Part shown: positions 35,337-43,681 of the stretch, piece by piece | Layout: each line of letters starts with the position of its first letter | Position numbering within the stretch: the stretch's first letter is position 1 | Assembly: GCA_900104855.1 (NCBI GenBank) | Contig: FNSS01000001.1 | Span: forward strand, 868,001-932,000 | DNA: 64,000 nt | Direction: 5' to 3' | From: Rhizobiales bacterium GAS188 | Lineage (GTDB): Bacteria > Pseudomonadota > Alphaproteobacteria > Rhizobiales > Beijerinckiaceae | The notes under the pieces: model-generated | The model's input: the letters and a program-made list of their open reading frames with translations, nothing else | Databases searched by the model: none | What the model was told of the DNA's origin: nothing | Translations under genes and position numbers: made by a program

Positions 35337-36518
35337 TCACCGCACCGGCGTTCCGTCCCACAACGTGAACTTGCCGTCCCTGACGACGAGGGCGATGTGC
35401 TGGGCGCCGGCGACGCGACGCGTGACGGGGTCGAACTTCACCTTGCCGAAGATCACGCTCGGCACATCGTGGATCTGCATGAGGCCGTCGCGAATGGCCT
35501 TGCGGTCGGTGCCGAACTCTTTGATGTCTTCGGCCACGAGAAGGATCGTGTCATAAGCGACCGCCCCGAAAGTGTCGGGCTCCTTATTGTATTTGGCGCG
35601 ATAGATCTTGACGAAATTCTGCACCTCGGGACGCGGATCGTCGGGAAAGAAATTCGCCGTGGTGTAGATGCCGTTGACCGCTTCGCCGCCGAGCTCGAGA
35701 AATTTCGGCGAATAGACCGAGCTCACCGCGACCACCGGCAGCGTGATGCCGACGGCGGAGAGCTGCCGCGCCACGAGCGCGCCGTCGGCGTAATAGGCGA
35801 TCAGCGCGATGCCGTCGGGATTGGCCTCGCGCACCCGCACCAGGGTCGAGCGGAAATCCTTCTCGTCCGGCAGGAAGCCTTCCTTCGCCACGACTTCGGC
35901 GCCGTCCTCCTTGATGGATTTTGCTAGGATGTCGGCGCTGCTGCGTCCCCAATCGGTGTTGAGATGGATGATCGCCAGCTTCTTCAGGCCGAGCTTCTTG
36001 ATCGCGAAGTCGGCGAGCGCCGGCTGCTCATCGGCCTGGCTGACGGAGTTGCTCCACATGAAATCGCCGCCCTTGGTGAAGTCGGGATGCGAGTTGGTGA
36101 AGCCGAACTGCACGAGGCCGGCGCGCTGATAGATCGGCGAAGCCGCCATCGAGGCGGGGCTCGAGAAATCGCCGAGCTCGATGACGATGCGCGGATCCGC
36201 AACGAATTTCTGGGCGATGGCGACCGACTGCCGTGGATCGCTCTGGCTGTCCTCGAACACATAGGCGAGCGGCCGGCCGCCGATGCCGCCCTTGCGGTTG
36301 ATCTCCTCGAGCGCCAGATCGAAGCCGGTCTTCCACTGCGCGCCATATTGCGCATTGGGCCCGGTGAGCGGTCCGCTGACGCCGATCAGGATCGGCTCGC
36401 CGCTCGTCTGCGCCATCACGGGCGATGTCGTGCCGAAGGCGAACGCCAAGGCCAGGATCGCCGCGACCCGGCGTGTAGGGGCCTGCAGTCTCGTTGGGAA
36501 CATCTCCAGATAGGTCAT
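35337..36518 (-). CDS. Branched-chain amino acid/amide-type ABC transporter substrate-binding protein
   Basis: 393 residues from ATG 36518 (the open frame to 36710 lacks a signal sequence at its start). Signal peptide RRVAAILALAFAFGTTSPVM, cleavage near AQT, then a Peripla_BP_6 fold: ILIGVSGPLTGPNAQYGAQW, AFEEINRKGGIGG-like ALEEINRKGGIGGR, VFEDSQSDPRQSVAIAQKF and LAIIHLNTDWGRS. A high-affinity periplasmic receptor, ligand unknown. No permease or ATPase genes are adjacent; it is divergent from the luciferase-like module. Confidence 0.9.
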   Translation of the reverse strand: MTYLEMFPTRLQAPTRRVAAILALAFAFGTTSPVMAQTSGEPILIGVSGPLTGPNAQYGAQWKTGFDLALEEINRKGGIGGRPLAYVFEDSQSDPRQSVAIAQKFVADPRIVIELGDFSSPASMAASPIYQRAGLVQFGFTNSHPDFTKGGDFMWSNSVSQADEQPALADFAIKKLGLKKLAIIHLNTDWGRSSADILAKSIKEDGAEVVAKEGFLPDEKDFRSTLVRVREANPDGIALIAYYADGALVARQLSAVGITLPVVAVSSVYSPKFLELGGEAVNGIYTTANFFPDDPRPEVQNFVKIYRAKYNKEPDTFGAVAYDTILLVAEDIKEFGTDRKAIRDGLMQIHDVPSVIFGKVKFDPVTRRVAGAQHIALVVRDGKFTLWDGTPVR

Positions 36519-36657
36519 GTGATGGTCCTGTCTTTGTCTTAGGTACGCATCTTGGGTCCGCATCCTACGCTCAACTCGCGCCGCGCCTACCGACGAGCCA
36601 TGCGTGCCTCGGGCGGCTGGGCGGCGCCGGCCGCGGCACTCGAAGGCTTCGACGAAT

Positions 36658-36704
36658 GAAACATTCCGCGGCCAGAACATCGGCGACCGAAACATTCCAC
36701 GGCC
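36658..36704. repeat. Phased direct repeats in the divergent promoter region
   Basis: GAAACATTCCGCGGCC (36658-36673) and GAAACATTCCACGGCC (36689-36704) are 31 bases apart start to start, close to three helical turns. They lie between the divergent binding-protein gene (start 36518) and the luciferase-like gene (start 36847), so a regulator binding site is plausible. Confidence 0.55.
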
Positions 36705-36846
36705 GAACAATTATGCACGAACCAGGCCAGGACGCACGAAACGCCGACGCTGGAGGAGCAAGACAGGCCTGCCATGCCTTGAAGCGCAAAGCCGCCCGTG
36801 AAAAAGTGACGGCCCCGAAAGTCCCGATGCGGAAAGTCTGAGAACG

Positions 36847-37893
36847 GTGACAGCGAAACGGCTTGGCTTCTTCACCCGGCTGCTCGACGAAGCGAGCGCG
36901 GCCGAGCGCTATCGCCTGGCGACGGAGCAGATCGCCTTTGCGGAGAGCGTCGGCTTCGATTCCGCCTGGGTCGCCCAGCATCATTTCAACGAGGCCGAGG
37001 GCGGGCTCCCGGCTCCCCTGGTGTTCCTGGCGCAAGTGGCGGCCCGGACCTCCAGGATCCGCCTCGGCACCGGCATCATCACGCTGCCGATGGAAAACCC
37101 GATCCGGGTGGCCGAGGACACCGCCGTGCTCGATCTTCTGTCGGGCGGGCGCCTCGAGGTCGGCGTCGGTTCCGGCGGCACCCCGTCATCCTTCACCGCC
37201 TTCAGCCTGGAGAGCGCGAAGCGTGGGGAGATTTTCGCGAGGCATCTGCGCATGCTGCTCGACGCCTGGCGGGGCGAGAAGCTCGGCGGCAGCGAGGACC
37301 GGCTGTATCCGGCGGCGGACCAATTGCCAGGTCGCGTCTGGCAGGCGACCTTCTCGGTGGAAGGAGGTGCGCGCGCCGGAGCTGCGGGCGACGGGCTGAT
37401 GCTGTCGCGCACCCAGCCGCGCAGCGAGGACGCTCCGACCGCGACCCTCGCCGAGATCCAGAACCCCATCATCGATGCCTATCTCGAGGCGTTGCCGGCG
37501 GGCCGCGAACCGCGCATCCTCGGATCGCGCAGCGTCTTCGTCGCCGATGATCGCCGCGAAGCGCTGCGCTTTGCGGAGCTCGGCATCCGCCGCGCTTTGC
37601 GCCGCTTCCCCGCGGGCGACAAAGGCTCACCCGACCGGCCGGTCGATGAGCTCATCGCCGCCTATGACGTGCATATCGGCACCCCGGACGAGGTGATCGA
37701 ATCGCTCAACGCCGACAGCGCCCTTGAGCGCGTCAGCGACCTCGCCGTCCAGGTGCATTCGGTGGACCCGCCCCACCCCTTCATCCTGCGCTCCATCGAG
37801 TTGGTCGCCGAGAAGGTGGCTCCGGCGCTCGGCTGGGAACGCAAGGTGGACAAGGTCGCCAAGGCCGAGAAGCGCCTGGCAGCGGCCCGTTGA
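36847..37893 (+). CDS. Luciferase-like FMN-dependent monooxygenase (KPN_01858-type)
   Basis: 348 residues with a bacterial-luciferase (LLM) TIM barrel: RLGFFTRLLDEASAAERYRL, DSAWVAQHHFNEAEGGLPAP, IRLGTGIITLPMENPIRVAE and GRLEVGVGSGGTPSSFTAF. The FMN is expected to be supplied reduced by a separate reductase. The co-occurrence with the next two genes matches the described but functionally unassigned KPN_01858/Avi_7170/Avi_7169 arrangement. GTG start at 36847. First of three plus-strand genes. Confidence 0.88.
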   Translation: MTAKRLGFFTRLLDEASAAERYRLATEQIAFAESVGFDSAWVAQHHFNEAEGGLPAPLVFLAQVAARTSRIRLGTGIITLPMENPIRVAEDTAVLDLLSGGRLEVGVGSGGTPSSFTAFSLESAKRGEIFARHLRMLLDAWRGEKLGGSEDRLYPAADQLPGRVWQATFSVEGGARAGAAGDGLMLSRTQPRSEDAPTATLAEIQNPIIDAYLEALPAGREPRILGSRSVFVADDRREALRFAELGIRRALRRFPAGDKGSPDRPVDELIAAYDVHIGTPDEVIESLNADSALERVSDLAVQVHSVDPPHPFILRSIELVAEKVAPALGWERKVDKVAKAEKRLAAAR

Positions 37894-37962
37894 CGCCCAC
37901 GGGCGCGGTCAAGCATCACGATACCAAGCATCACGATACATTGAGTGGAAAGGGAATCAGCA

Positions 37963-38559
37963 ATGAGCGAAGCGACACCAGATGTCGTCGATCTTCTCAC
38001 CGGCATCGCGCCGGGCTCCAAGCTCGATGCGATCCGGGCGCAGCGTCCGGAGGCTCGCGAGAACACGCAGAAGAGCTACCTCGCTCTCTTCGAGCCGCAG
38101 ATGCAAGGCAACGTCACGGCGAGGGAGCGCTTCGCGGTCGCGGCCTTCGTGGCCGGGCTGCACCGTCAGGACGCGGTCGCGCAATTCTACGCGTCGAAGC
38201 TGAAGGCGCTGGACGCAGGCTCCGGCATCGCTGACGCGGTCGCTGCGGAAGTCGCTCTGGGCGCGACGCAAGGCCCTTATGGGACCTACCCGCGCGGCAA
38301 ACTGACCACCGAGGACGCTCAGGGTCCGATCCATCGGGTGTCGGACGCGCATCGCGCCGTTCTCGGCCAGCGCCTTTCGGCTGCGCTCGAACATGCGCAT
38401 CTCCTGGTGTTCCGCCCGCGCGACGCGAGTGCCGAGGCGCTGCAGGCCTTGCTCGACGCCGGCTGGTCGTCGACCGACATCGTCACGCTGTCGCAGCTCG
38501 TGGCCTTCCTGTCGTACCAGATCCGCGTGGTCACCGGGCTCCGGGCGCTCTCGTCGTGA
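37963..38559 (+). CDS. CMD domain protein, Avi_7170-type
   Basis: 198 residues from ATG 37963. A carboxymuconolactone decarboxylase-like all-helical protein: DVVDLLTGIAPGSKLDAIRA, RERFAVAAFVAGLHRQD, LGQRLSAALEHAHLLVFRPR and LSQLVAFLSYQIRVVTGLRA. The CxxC dyad is missing, so it may be the structural or non-catalytic partner of the next protein. It follows the luciferase-like gene after 69 bases that contain a tandem AAGCATCACGATA repeat. Confidence 0.85.
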   Translation: MSEATPDVVDLLTGIAPGSKLDAIRAQRPEARENTQKSYLALFEPQMQGNVTARERFAVAAFVAGLHRQDAVAQFYASKLKALDAGSGIADAVAAEVALGATQGPYGTYPRGKLTTEDAQGPIHRVSDAHRAVLGQRLSAALEHAHLLVFRPRDASAEALQALLDAGWSSTDIVTLSQLVAFLSYQIRVVTGLRALSS

Positions 38560-38591
38560 CGGCATCGCTAAACTTTGAGGAGACACCCGAC

Positions 38592-39200
38592 ATGGCTGAG
38601 ACCACCATCGCCCATCCGAATAGCGAGCATCCGACCGCCTTCACGCAGGACGAACTCGGCTGGCAGCCCTGGCTCGAGCCGTTTCCCGAGAGCGATTTGA
38701 CCGAGCGGCATTGGGCCGGGCTCGTCGACGCCTCGCGCGCCAAATCCCCCTATTTCATGCTGCTGGCGCGCGACCCCGACATCCTGCAGGCGAGAACCAA
38801 GACCGACAAGGACATCTTCTACAACACCAAGGCCGGCCTGCCGCGGGCCGAGCGCGAGCTCTCGGCGACCGCGACCTCGCGCCTCAATGGCTGCATCTTC
38901 TGCGCCTCCGTGCATGCGCGCTTCGCCTCGCATCATTCGAAGCGCACGGATGAGGTGCAGCGTCTCCTGGATGAGGGCGTGGCCACCGATCTCGATGCGC
39001 GCTGGAACGCGATCGTCGCCGCCTCGACGGCGCTGACCGCAACGCCGATCGCCTTCGGCAAGGAGCATATCAAGCGCCTGCGCGAGGTCGGCCTCGACGA
39101 TCTCGAGATCGCCGACGTCATCCACGGCGCGGCCTTCTTCAACTGGGCGAACCGCCTGATGCTGTCGCTCGGCGAGCCCGAGGTCCGGGCGAAGGGGTGA
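38592..39200 (+). CDS. Alkylhydroperoxidase domain protein, Avi_7169-type
   Basis: 202 residues from ATG 38592 (GAGGAG upstream). AhpD-like helical core with the redox pair Cys-x-x-Cys in NGCIFCASVHARFASHHSKR, the arrangement used for peroxide reduction. Other markers: FPESDLTERHWAGLVDASRA, VIHGAAFFNWANRLMLSLGE. It forms a unit with the luciferase-like and CMD genes, suggesting handling of a peroxide or peroxyflavin by-product; this is inference. Confidence 0.88.
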   Translation: MAETTIAHPNSEHPTAFTQDELGWQPWLEPFPESDLTERHWAGLVDASRAKSPYFMLLARDPDILQARTKTDKDIFYNTKAGLPRAERELSATATSRLNGCIFCASVHARFASHHSKRTDEVQRLLDEGVATDLDARWNAIVAASTALTATPIAFGKEHIKRLREVGLDDLEIADVIHGAAFFNWANRLMLSLGEPEVRAKG

Positions 39201-39202
39201 TC

Positions 39203-39244
39203 CTTCCCTCTCCCGCGCACTTGGCGCGGGAGAGGGAAGAGGGG
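39203..39244. terminator. Half copy of repeat family B acting as a probable terminator
   Basis: CCCTCTCCCGCGC and GCGCGGGAGAGGG arms around ACTTG, placed a few bases after the stop codon of the Avi_7169-type gene and before the convergent kinase gene end. It matches one arm of the larger family B repeats. Confidence 0.65.
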
Positions 39245-39247
39245 GCG

Positions 39248-40651
39248 CTATGCAGCGATGTCCTCGACACCCCCTGGTGGGACCACAAGCAGGGGAAGTC
39301 GTATTCTGATGATCGTTCCGGTTCCTTCCGATCCCGACGGGACGATCGTGCCGCCGAGCTGACGCACGAAGATGGCCACGTAGTCGGAACGACGATTCTC
39401 GGGGATCTTCGACGGATCCTTATCCTTCATGCCGATACCGTCATCGGCGACGGTCAGCTCCATTTGGTCGCCGACCTGTTCCGCGCTCAGCACCACACGT
39501 CCTGTGCCGCTGGGAAAAGCATGCTTGATGGCGTTCGTCGCCAACTCATTGACCAGAAGGCCGAAGGGCACGGCACGATCGGAGTCGATATCCAACGCTT
39601 CGGCCTTGACCTCTATTTTGATCCTCGATGTGTTTTCAAGCAGGCTCTCCGACATCGTCTTGGCGATTTCCCGCAGATACGCGTCCACCGCGACAGTCCG
39701 GCCGTGGCTCGATTGAGACATCAGGTCGTAAAGCTGGGCAATGGCTCCGATGCGTGCTTGCATGGCTTTATAGCCTTGAACGCACGGAGCTGCCGTCCAT
39801 CTGGATTCGAAGGCGATCAAGCCGACGACGATCTGCAGGTTATTCTTGATCCGGTGAGAGACTTCGTTCGTCAAGCTTGCGACGTCGCGCTCCCGCTGCT
39901 TGCGGTCGGTGATGTCCTCGAAAACGAGGAGCATCCGATGGGCATGGTTCCCCGGTTGAGAGATTTTCCGGGCATTCAAGTTGAAGACACGGCGGCCGAG
40001 ACCTGGAAAATTATCCTCGATCTCGAAACTTTCGATCGGCTTGTTTTCCGGGAGCACCTTCTCCATCAAGTGGCGGAGCGCCGGCACGTCCCATTGGTGC
40101 TGACCGAGTTCGGAAACGCGCCGCCCCTGCGTCTCCGCCTCGGTAATCCCGAATATCGTCAGGAAAGCCTTGCTTGCCGTCACGATCGTCATGTCATCCT
40201 CGAGCACGACCAGAGGATCGCGGATCGTGTCGACGATACTTTGCGTCAGCAGCCGGCCACGGCTGCTCTCTCTCCGGGCGGCGCGCTCCTCGCTGACATC
40301 CTCGATAGCGAGCAGGATGGAACCGTCATGGTCGCCGGGACTGAAGATTTTCCGGGCATTAACCAGCATCGTCCGCCGGCCGATGGTCGGGAAATCATGC
40401 TCGACTTCGAACCCCTCGACCGATGCACGATGGGGGATCACGCTCTCGAGCAGGGTGCGCAGCGCCGGGATATCCCACTGCCGGTTTCCGAGGTCGTAGA
40501 TATGACATCCCTCGGTCTCGTCGGCGCTCGTGCGGAACGTCTGGTAGAACGCACGATTGGCGGATGTGATGTTCAGATTTCTATCGAGAACGATGAGTGC
40601 GCTGGGCACGGTCTCGACAATGTCGCTCGCAGCAATATCGGATACCGCCAT
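39248..40651 (-). CDS. PAS-PAS sensor histidine kinase of the HisKA_2 type
   Basis: 467 residues, no membrane segment. Two PAS domains (about 12-122 and 136-248) are visibly related to one another (NRQWDIPALRTLLESVIP against QHQWDVPALRHLMEKVLP; IGRRTMLVNARKI against LGRRVFNLNARKI), i.e. a tandem duplication. The HisKA_2 box has phospho-acceptor His266 in LTNEVSHRIKNNLQIVVGLI, followed by an HATPase_c with LLVNELATNAIKHAFPSG and VADDGIGM. HisKA_2/HWE kinases commonly act in stress or light signalling in alphaproteobacteria. Partner likely the CheY-like protein upstream. Confidence 0.92.
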   Translation of the reverse strand: MAVSDIAASDIVETVPSALIVLDRNLNITSANRAFYQTFRTSADETEGCHIYDLGNRQWDIPALRTLLESVIPHRASVEGFEVEHDFPTIGRRTMLVNARKIFSPGDHDGSILLAIEDVSEERAARRESSRGRLLTQSIVDTIRDPLVVLEDDMTIVTASKAFLTIFGITEAETQGRRVSELGQHQWDVPALRHLMEKVLPENKPIESFEIEDNFPGLGRRVFNLNARKISQPGNHAHRMLLVFEDITDRKQRERDVASLTNEVSHRIKNNLQIVVGLIAFESRWTAAPCVQGYKAMQARIGAIAQLYDLMSQSSHGRTVAVDAYLREIAKTMSESLLENTSRIKIEVKAEALDIDSDRAVPFGLLVNELATNAIKHAFPSGTGRVVLSAEQVGDQMELTVADDGIGMKDKDPSKIPENRRSDYVAIFVRQLGGTIVPSGSEGTGTIIRIRLPLLVVPPGGVEDIAA

Positions 40652-40681
40652 TTTCTCCTCATCGATTCCGCGACTTCGACA

Positions 40682-41047
40682 TTACGCCGCGAGCAGAGCC
40701 GCAAAACAATTATGGAGCTGATGTTGCGTGTAGGGCTTGCGAAGGCATTGCGTGCCTGCAAGAAACAACGCCTTCATTCTGTCGGTGACGAAATTTCCGG
40801 TCGTGTAGAGCACGCGCAGTTTCGGCCGAAGCTCGATGGCCTGTTGAGCCAGTTCACACCCGCCGAGCACCGCTGTCTTGAGATAGATATCGGTAAAGAG
40901 CGCGTCGATGTGTCGAGGGGACAATAGGAGGCAAAGCGCCTCGTCTACGCCGCTGGCCGAAAGTGTGTCGTGACCCCAGTCTTGGATCGTCATCTCCGCT
41001 ATTTCGCGAATGAACACATCATCTTCGACGATCAAGATCACGGCCAT
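40682..41047 (-). CDS. Single-domain CheY-like response regulator
   Basis: 121 residues, start at MAVILIVEDD (ATG 41047). Receiver only: acidic pocket EDD (8-10), phospho-acceptor Asp53 in DALFTDIYLKTA, a switch Thr in VLYTTGN and the conserved Lys in LRKPYTQ. No output domain. It is 30 bases upstream of the kinase on the same strand, so the two form an operon and probably a phosphotransfer pair or sink. Confidence 0.9.
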   Translation of the reverse strand: MAVILIVEDDVFIREIAEMTIQDWGHDTLSASGVDEALCLLLSPRHIDALFTDIYLKTAVLGGCELAQQAIELRPKLRVLYTTGNFVTDRMKALFLAGTQCLRKPYTQHQLHNCFAALLAA

Positions 41048-41081
41048 CAGCACTCTTCCCGCCGTGACAACTGGAGTCTCA

Positions 41082-41129
41082 GCTATCGGAGCTCTTCCAG
41101 CCGGCATCACCGGCTATCGGAGCTCTTCC
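41082..41129. repeat. Exact 17-base direct repeat upstream of the response regulator gene
   Basis: GCTATCGGAGCTCTTCC occurs at 41082-41098 and 41113-41129, 31 bases apart (about three helical turns), within the presumed 5' leader or promoter of the minus-strand regulator gene. Confidence 0.6.
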
Positions 41130-41153
41130 TCCCGCTACCTGGGCTTGGAACGT

Positions 41154-41178
41154 AACTCGCACCTGGAGATAAAGTTCC
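41154..41178 (-). promoter_or_regulatory. Candidate EcfG-type stress promoter for the regulator-kinase operon
   Basis: On the minus strand GGAAC (41178-41174), 17 bases, then GTT (41156-41154). This resembles the GGAAC-N16/17-cGTT consensus of the alphaproteobacterial general stress sigma factor EcfG, although the base before GTT is A rather than C. It would give a leader of about 100 bases before ATG 41047. Confidence 0.35.
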
Positions 41179-41360
41179 ATACGGCTCGCAATTATTTTAA
41201 ATGCACCTGCCTCTTGGAAATTGTCGTGTGTTATTATTATGCTAGAGCTTAAAACACTCGAGATCCTTAATGCTTTCCCTTCTTCCGCAGCTAAGGCCTT
41301 TGCATGACATCCATGCCCGGTCGCGCGCTCGGCGACAGAGGGAAGAGGGCGCGCTCCTTC
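41179..41360. other. A/T-rich intergenic stretch
   Basis: Markedly A/T-rich around 41190-41265 compared with neighbours; lies downstream of the methyltransferase gene. No gene seen. Confidence 0.4.
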
Positions 41361-42095
41361 CTACTTGGGCGCTGTCGCCGCCAGCAGCAGGAAGGTCGGG
41401 CGCTGGCGCTCATCGGCGAGGCTCGGTTGTGCCGCGATCTGGGCATCCGTCGGCCCCCATTCCTCGACATGGGCGATGCTGAAACCGGCTTGCAGCAAGA
41501 GGTTGATATAGGTCGCAAAGGTCCGGTGCTGCTTGATGACGCCCTCGGCGAGCCAGTTCGTGGAGCGCGGGCCTTCCTCGAGATAGCGGTCGACCGGCCA
41601 GCTCTTGCGGCCCTCTGGCGTCACCGTCCAGCCCGGTGCGGCAGGCGCCGTGAACAGCGGATGCTCGACCGAGGTGACGAAGCGCCCACCTTGAACCAGC
41701 GAACGGCGGATTGTCCCCAACAGCCCGGCGAGATCCGCGATATAGTGCAGAACGAGCGCGGAGTAGACGAGACCGAAGTTTTGGCCCGATAGATCGAGCG
41801 TCTCGAGATCCGCGCGCCGATAGCCGACCGCCTCATCCTTCGTCGTTTCTCGCGCCCGCGCCAGCATCTTCTCGGACACGTCGATGCCGAGCACCTGCGC
41901 CGCCCCGTTCTGGCGCGCCCAGCGGCAGAACCAGCCAAAGCCGCAGCCGAGATCGAGCACCCGCATGCCGCGCAGATCCGGCAGCAGGGCCTTGAGCGCC
42001 GGCCATTCGGGCATGGCGTCGAGGCCGTCGATCGAGCGCGACAGCCCGCTATAGCCTTCGAAGAAATTCTCGTCGTCATAGATATTCTGGGTCAC
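41361..42095 (-). CDS. Class I SAM-dependent methyltransferase
   Basis: 244 residues from GTG 42095, preferred because GGAG precedes it; ATG 42146 is an in-frame alternative. Motif I is MRVLDLGCGFGWFCRWARQN, motif II-like LGIDVSEKMLARAR, post-I RADLETLDL and motif III-like GGRFVTSVEHPLFT. Sequence style is that of UbiE/COQ5-like methyltransferases acting on small molecules. It is transcribed after the P450 gene with a gap of about 120 bases, hinting at a shared pathway; substrate unknown. Confidence 0.88.
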   Translation of the reverse strand: MTQNIYDDENFFEGYSGLSRSIDGLDAMPEWPALKALLPDLRGMRVLDLGCGFGWFCRWARQNGAAQVLGIDVSEKMLARARETTKDEAVGYRRADLETLDLSGQNFGLVYSALVLHYIADLAGLLGTIRRSLVQGGRFVTSVEHPLFTAPAAPGWTVTPEGRKSWPVDRYLEEGPRSTNWLAEGVIKQHRTFATYINLLLQAGFSIAHVEEWGPTDAQIAAQPSLADERQRPTFLLLAATAPK

Positions 42096-42217
42096 TGCGT
42101 AGTCTCCGGCTTGGGCGGCGGCGTCCGGGCAGCGCAGGCTCGGCATCGCGCAGATCGATTTCAGCTCCAGGTTGGGATTGGGTTCGTTCCACCAAAAATG
42201 CAAGGAATCGCGTTCCG

Positions 42218-43390
42218 CTATGGCACATCCCAGGCGACCGGCAGGTTGAGCAGGCCGCGGAAGGCCCAGCCGCCGATGCGGACCGGCTCGTGCGGCGCGA
42301 CGCGCAGTCCCGCGAGGCGCTTGAAGATCGTCGGCAGCGCGACCTCCGCCAGCATGGCGCGCGAGGCCCAGGCGCCGGCGCAGAAATGGGGACCTGCCCC
42401 GAAGGCGATGCTCTTCGAGGCATCGCGCCTCACATCGAAGATCTCCGGGTTCTCGAAATGCCGCTCGTCGCGATTGGCCGAACCGAACATGAAGAAGATC
42501 CTGTCGTCCGGCTCGAAGGCGATGTCGCGGATGCTCCAGGCCCTGGCGATCCGGCGCGGCGACATGCCGATCGGCGAGATCCAACGCGCATATTCCTCGA
42601 ACACCTGCAGCCAAGTCACCTTGCCGGCGAGCGCCATGTCGAGCTGTTCGGGATGGGTCAGCAGGGCCCAGACGGTTCCGGCGACCGCATCGCGCGGCTC
42701 GTTCTGGCCGCCGCTGATGGCGAGCTTGACGTTCGCCCGCACGCTCTGCATCGGCATGCCGGCTGCGAGCATCACGCTGAGCAGGCTCTGGTTCGGCGCC
42801 TTCGCCAGCACCGGCGCCATGTCGTCGATCGCCGCGTCGATCCCGGCGGTCGCCGCGTGGCAGCGCGCCTCGACCTTGGGATCGCCCACATAATTGGCGA
42901 TGCCGTCGATCATGCCCTGCGACCAGGCATCCATATCCTCGAAGCGCATATTGGTCAGGCCGGTGATCGATTTGAGGCATTCGGCCGAGAAGGGCAGCGC
43001 AAAACCCTTGCAGAACTCCGTCCGTCCCTGCGGCAGCAGCTCATCGAGGATGCGGTCGGCATGGGCCTGGAACTGCGCCGTCCAAACGAGCTTCACGGTC
43101 TTCGGCGACACGGACGGGAAGATCGCCTTGCGCTCCGACAGATGCGCCTCGCCGTCCTTGCGCATCATGTTGTGGCCCATCAGCCTGTTCATCAGCCCCT
43201 CGGGCTGGTGCGAGCTGAAAATGTCGATCTGTTTCTCGGAGATGAAGATATCGTCGCGGCGCGTGAAGACCGTGCCGCCGAGCTGCGGCACGAAGGCGAT
43301 CGGCGCCTGGGCGCGCAGCCGCGCCAGCATCGGATAGGGATCCTGCCAGAAGGCGGAAAGATCGATGTCGACGCGCGGTGCGGTGCTCAA
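42218..43390 (-). CDS. Cytochrome P450
   Basis: 390 residues from TTG 43390 (the frame is open to 43636 but the extension runs through a repeat). The heme-thiolate signature FGAGPHFCAGAW places the ligand at Cys337. The K-helix Glu-x-x-Arg is EEYAR in FEEYARWISPIGMSPRRIA, and the I-helix region is SGGQNEPRDAVAGTVW, with a shifted acid/Thr layout. Bacterial soluble class I type requiring a ferredoxin not encoded nearby. Possibly co-transcribed with the methyltransferase. Confidence 0.92.
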   Translation of the reverse strand: MSTAPRVDIDLSAFWQDPYPMLARLRAQAPIAFVPQLGGTVFTRRDDIFISEKQIDIFSSHQPEGLMNRLMGHNMMRKDGEAHLSERKAIFPSVSPKTVKLVWTAQFQAHADRILDELLPQGRTEFCKGFALPFSAECLKSITGLTNMRFEDMDAWSQGMIDGIANYVGDPKVEARCHAATAGIDAAIDDMAPVLAKAPNQSLLSVMLAAGMPMQSVRANVKLAISGGQNEPRDAVAGTVWALLTHPEQLDMALAGKVTWLQVFEEYARWISPIGMSPRRIARAWSIRDIAFEPDDRIFFMFGSANRDERHFENPEIFDVRRDASKSIAFGAGPHFCAGAWASRAMLAEVALPTIFKRLAGLRVAPHEPVRIGGWAFRGLLNLPVAWDVP

Positions 43391-43513
43391 GCTCGTTCCC
43401 TTCCCTTCGTGCCGTAGGGCGGTCGCCTCTGCGGGCAGTTCGTGGGGAAGCCTATCGCGAGCGGTGCTGGGGTGTCCAAGGGCGGGGGTGGCGGCAGTCT
43501 CCCATGAGCACTC

Positions 43514-43597
43514 TGGGACCGCGGCGTCCTCGCCCGCTCTTGAGAACGGCGAGGCTGCCTGCCGGAAAAAAGGGCGACCGGGACGGTCGCGATCCCA
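43514..43597. repeat. Dispersed repeat family A, copy 2
   Basis: Starts TGGGACCGCGGCGTCCTCG and ends GGGACGGTCGCGATCCCA. It lies between dinB and the P450 gene, upstream of the P450 start. Confidence 0.85.
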
Positions 43598-43681
43598 GGG
43601 CGTTCGCACGGCCACGCAGTCGTCGGTCGAGCCCATCTTGCGGGTGCAGGAGGGGCCACAGGCGCTCCGGATGCGCGACGG

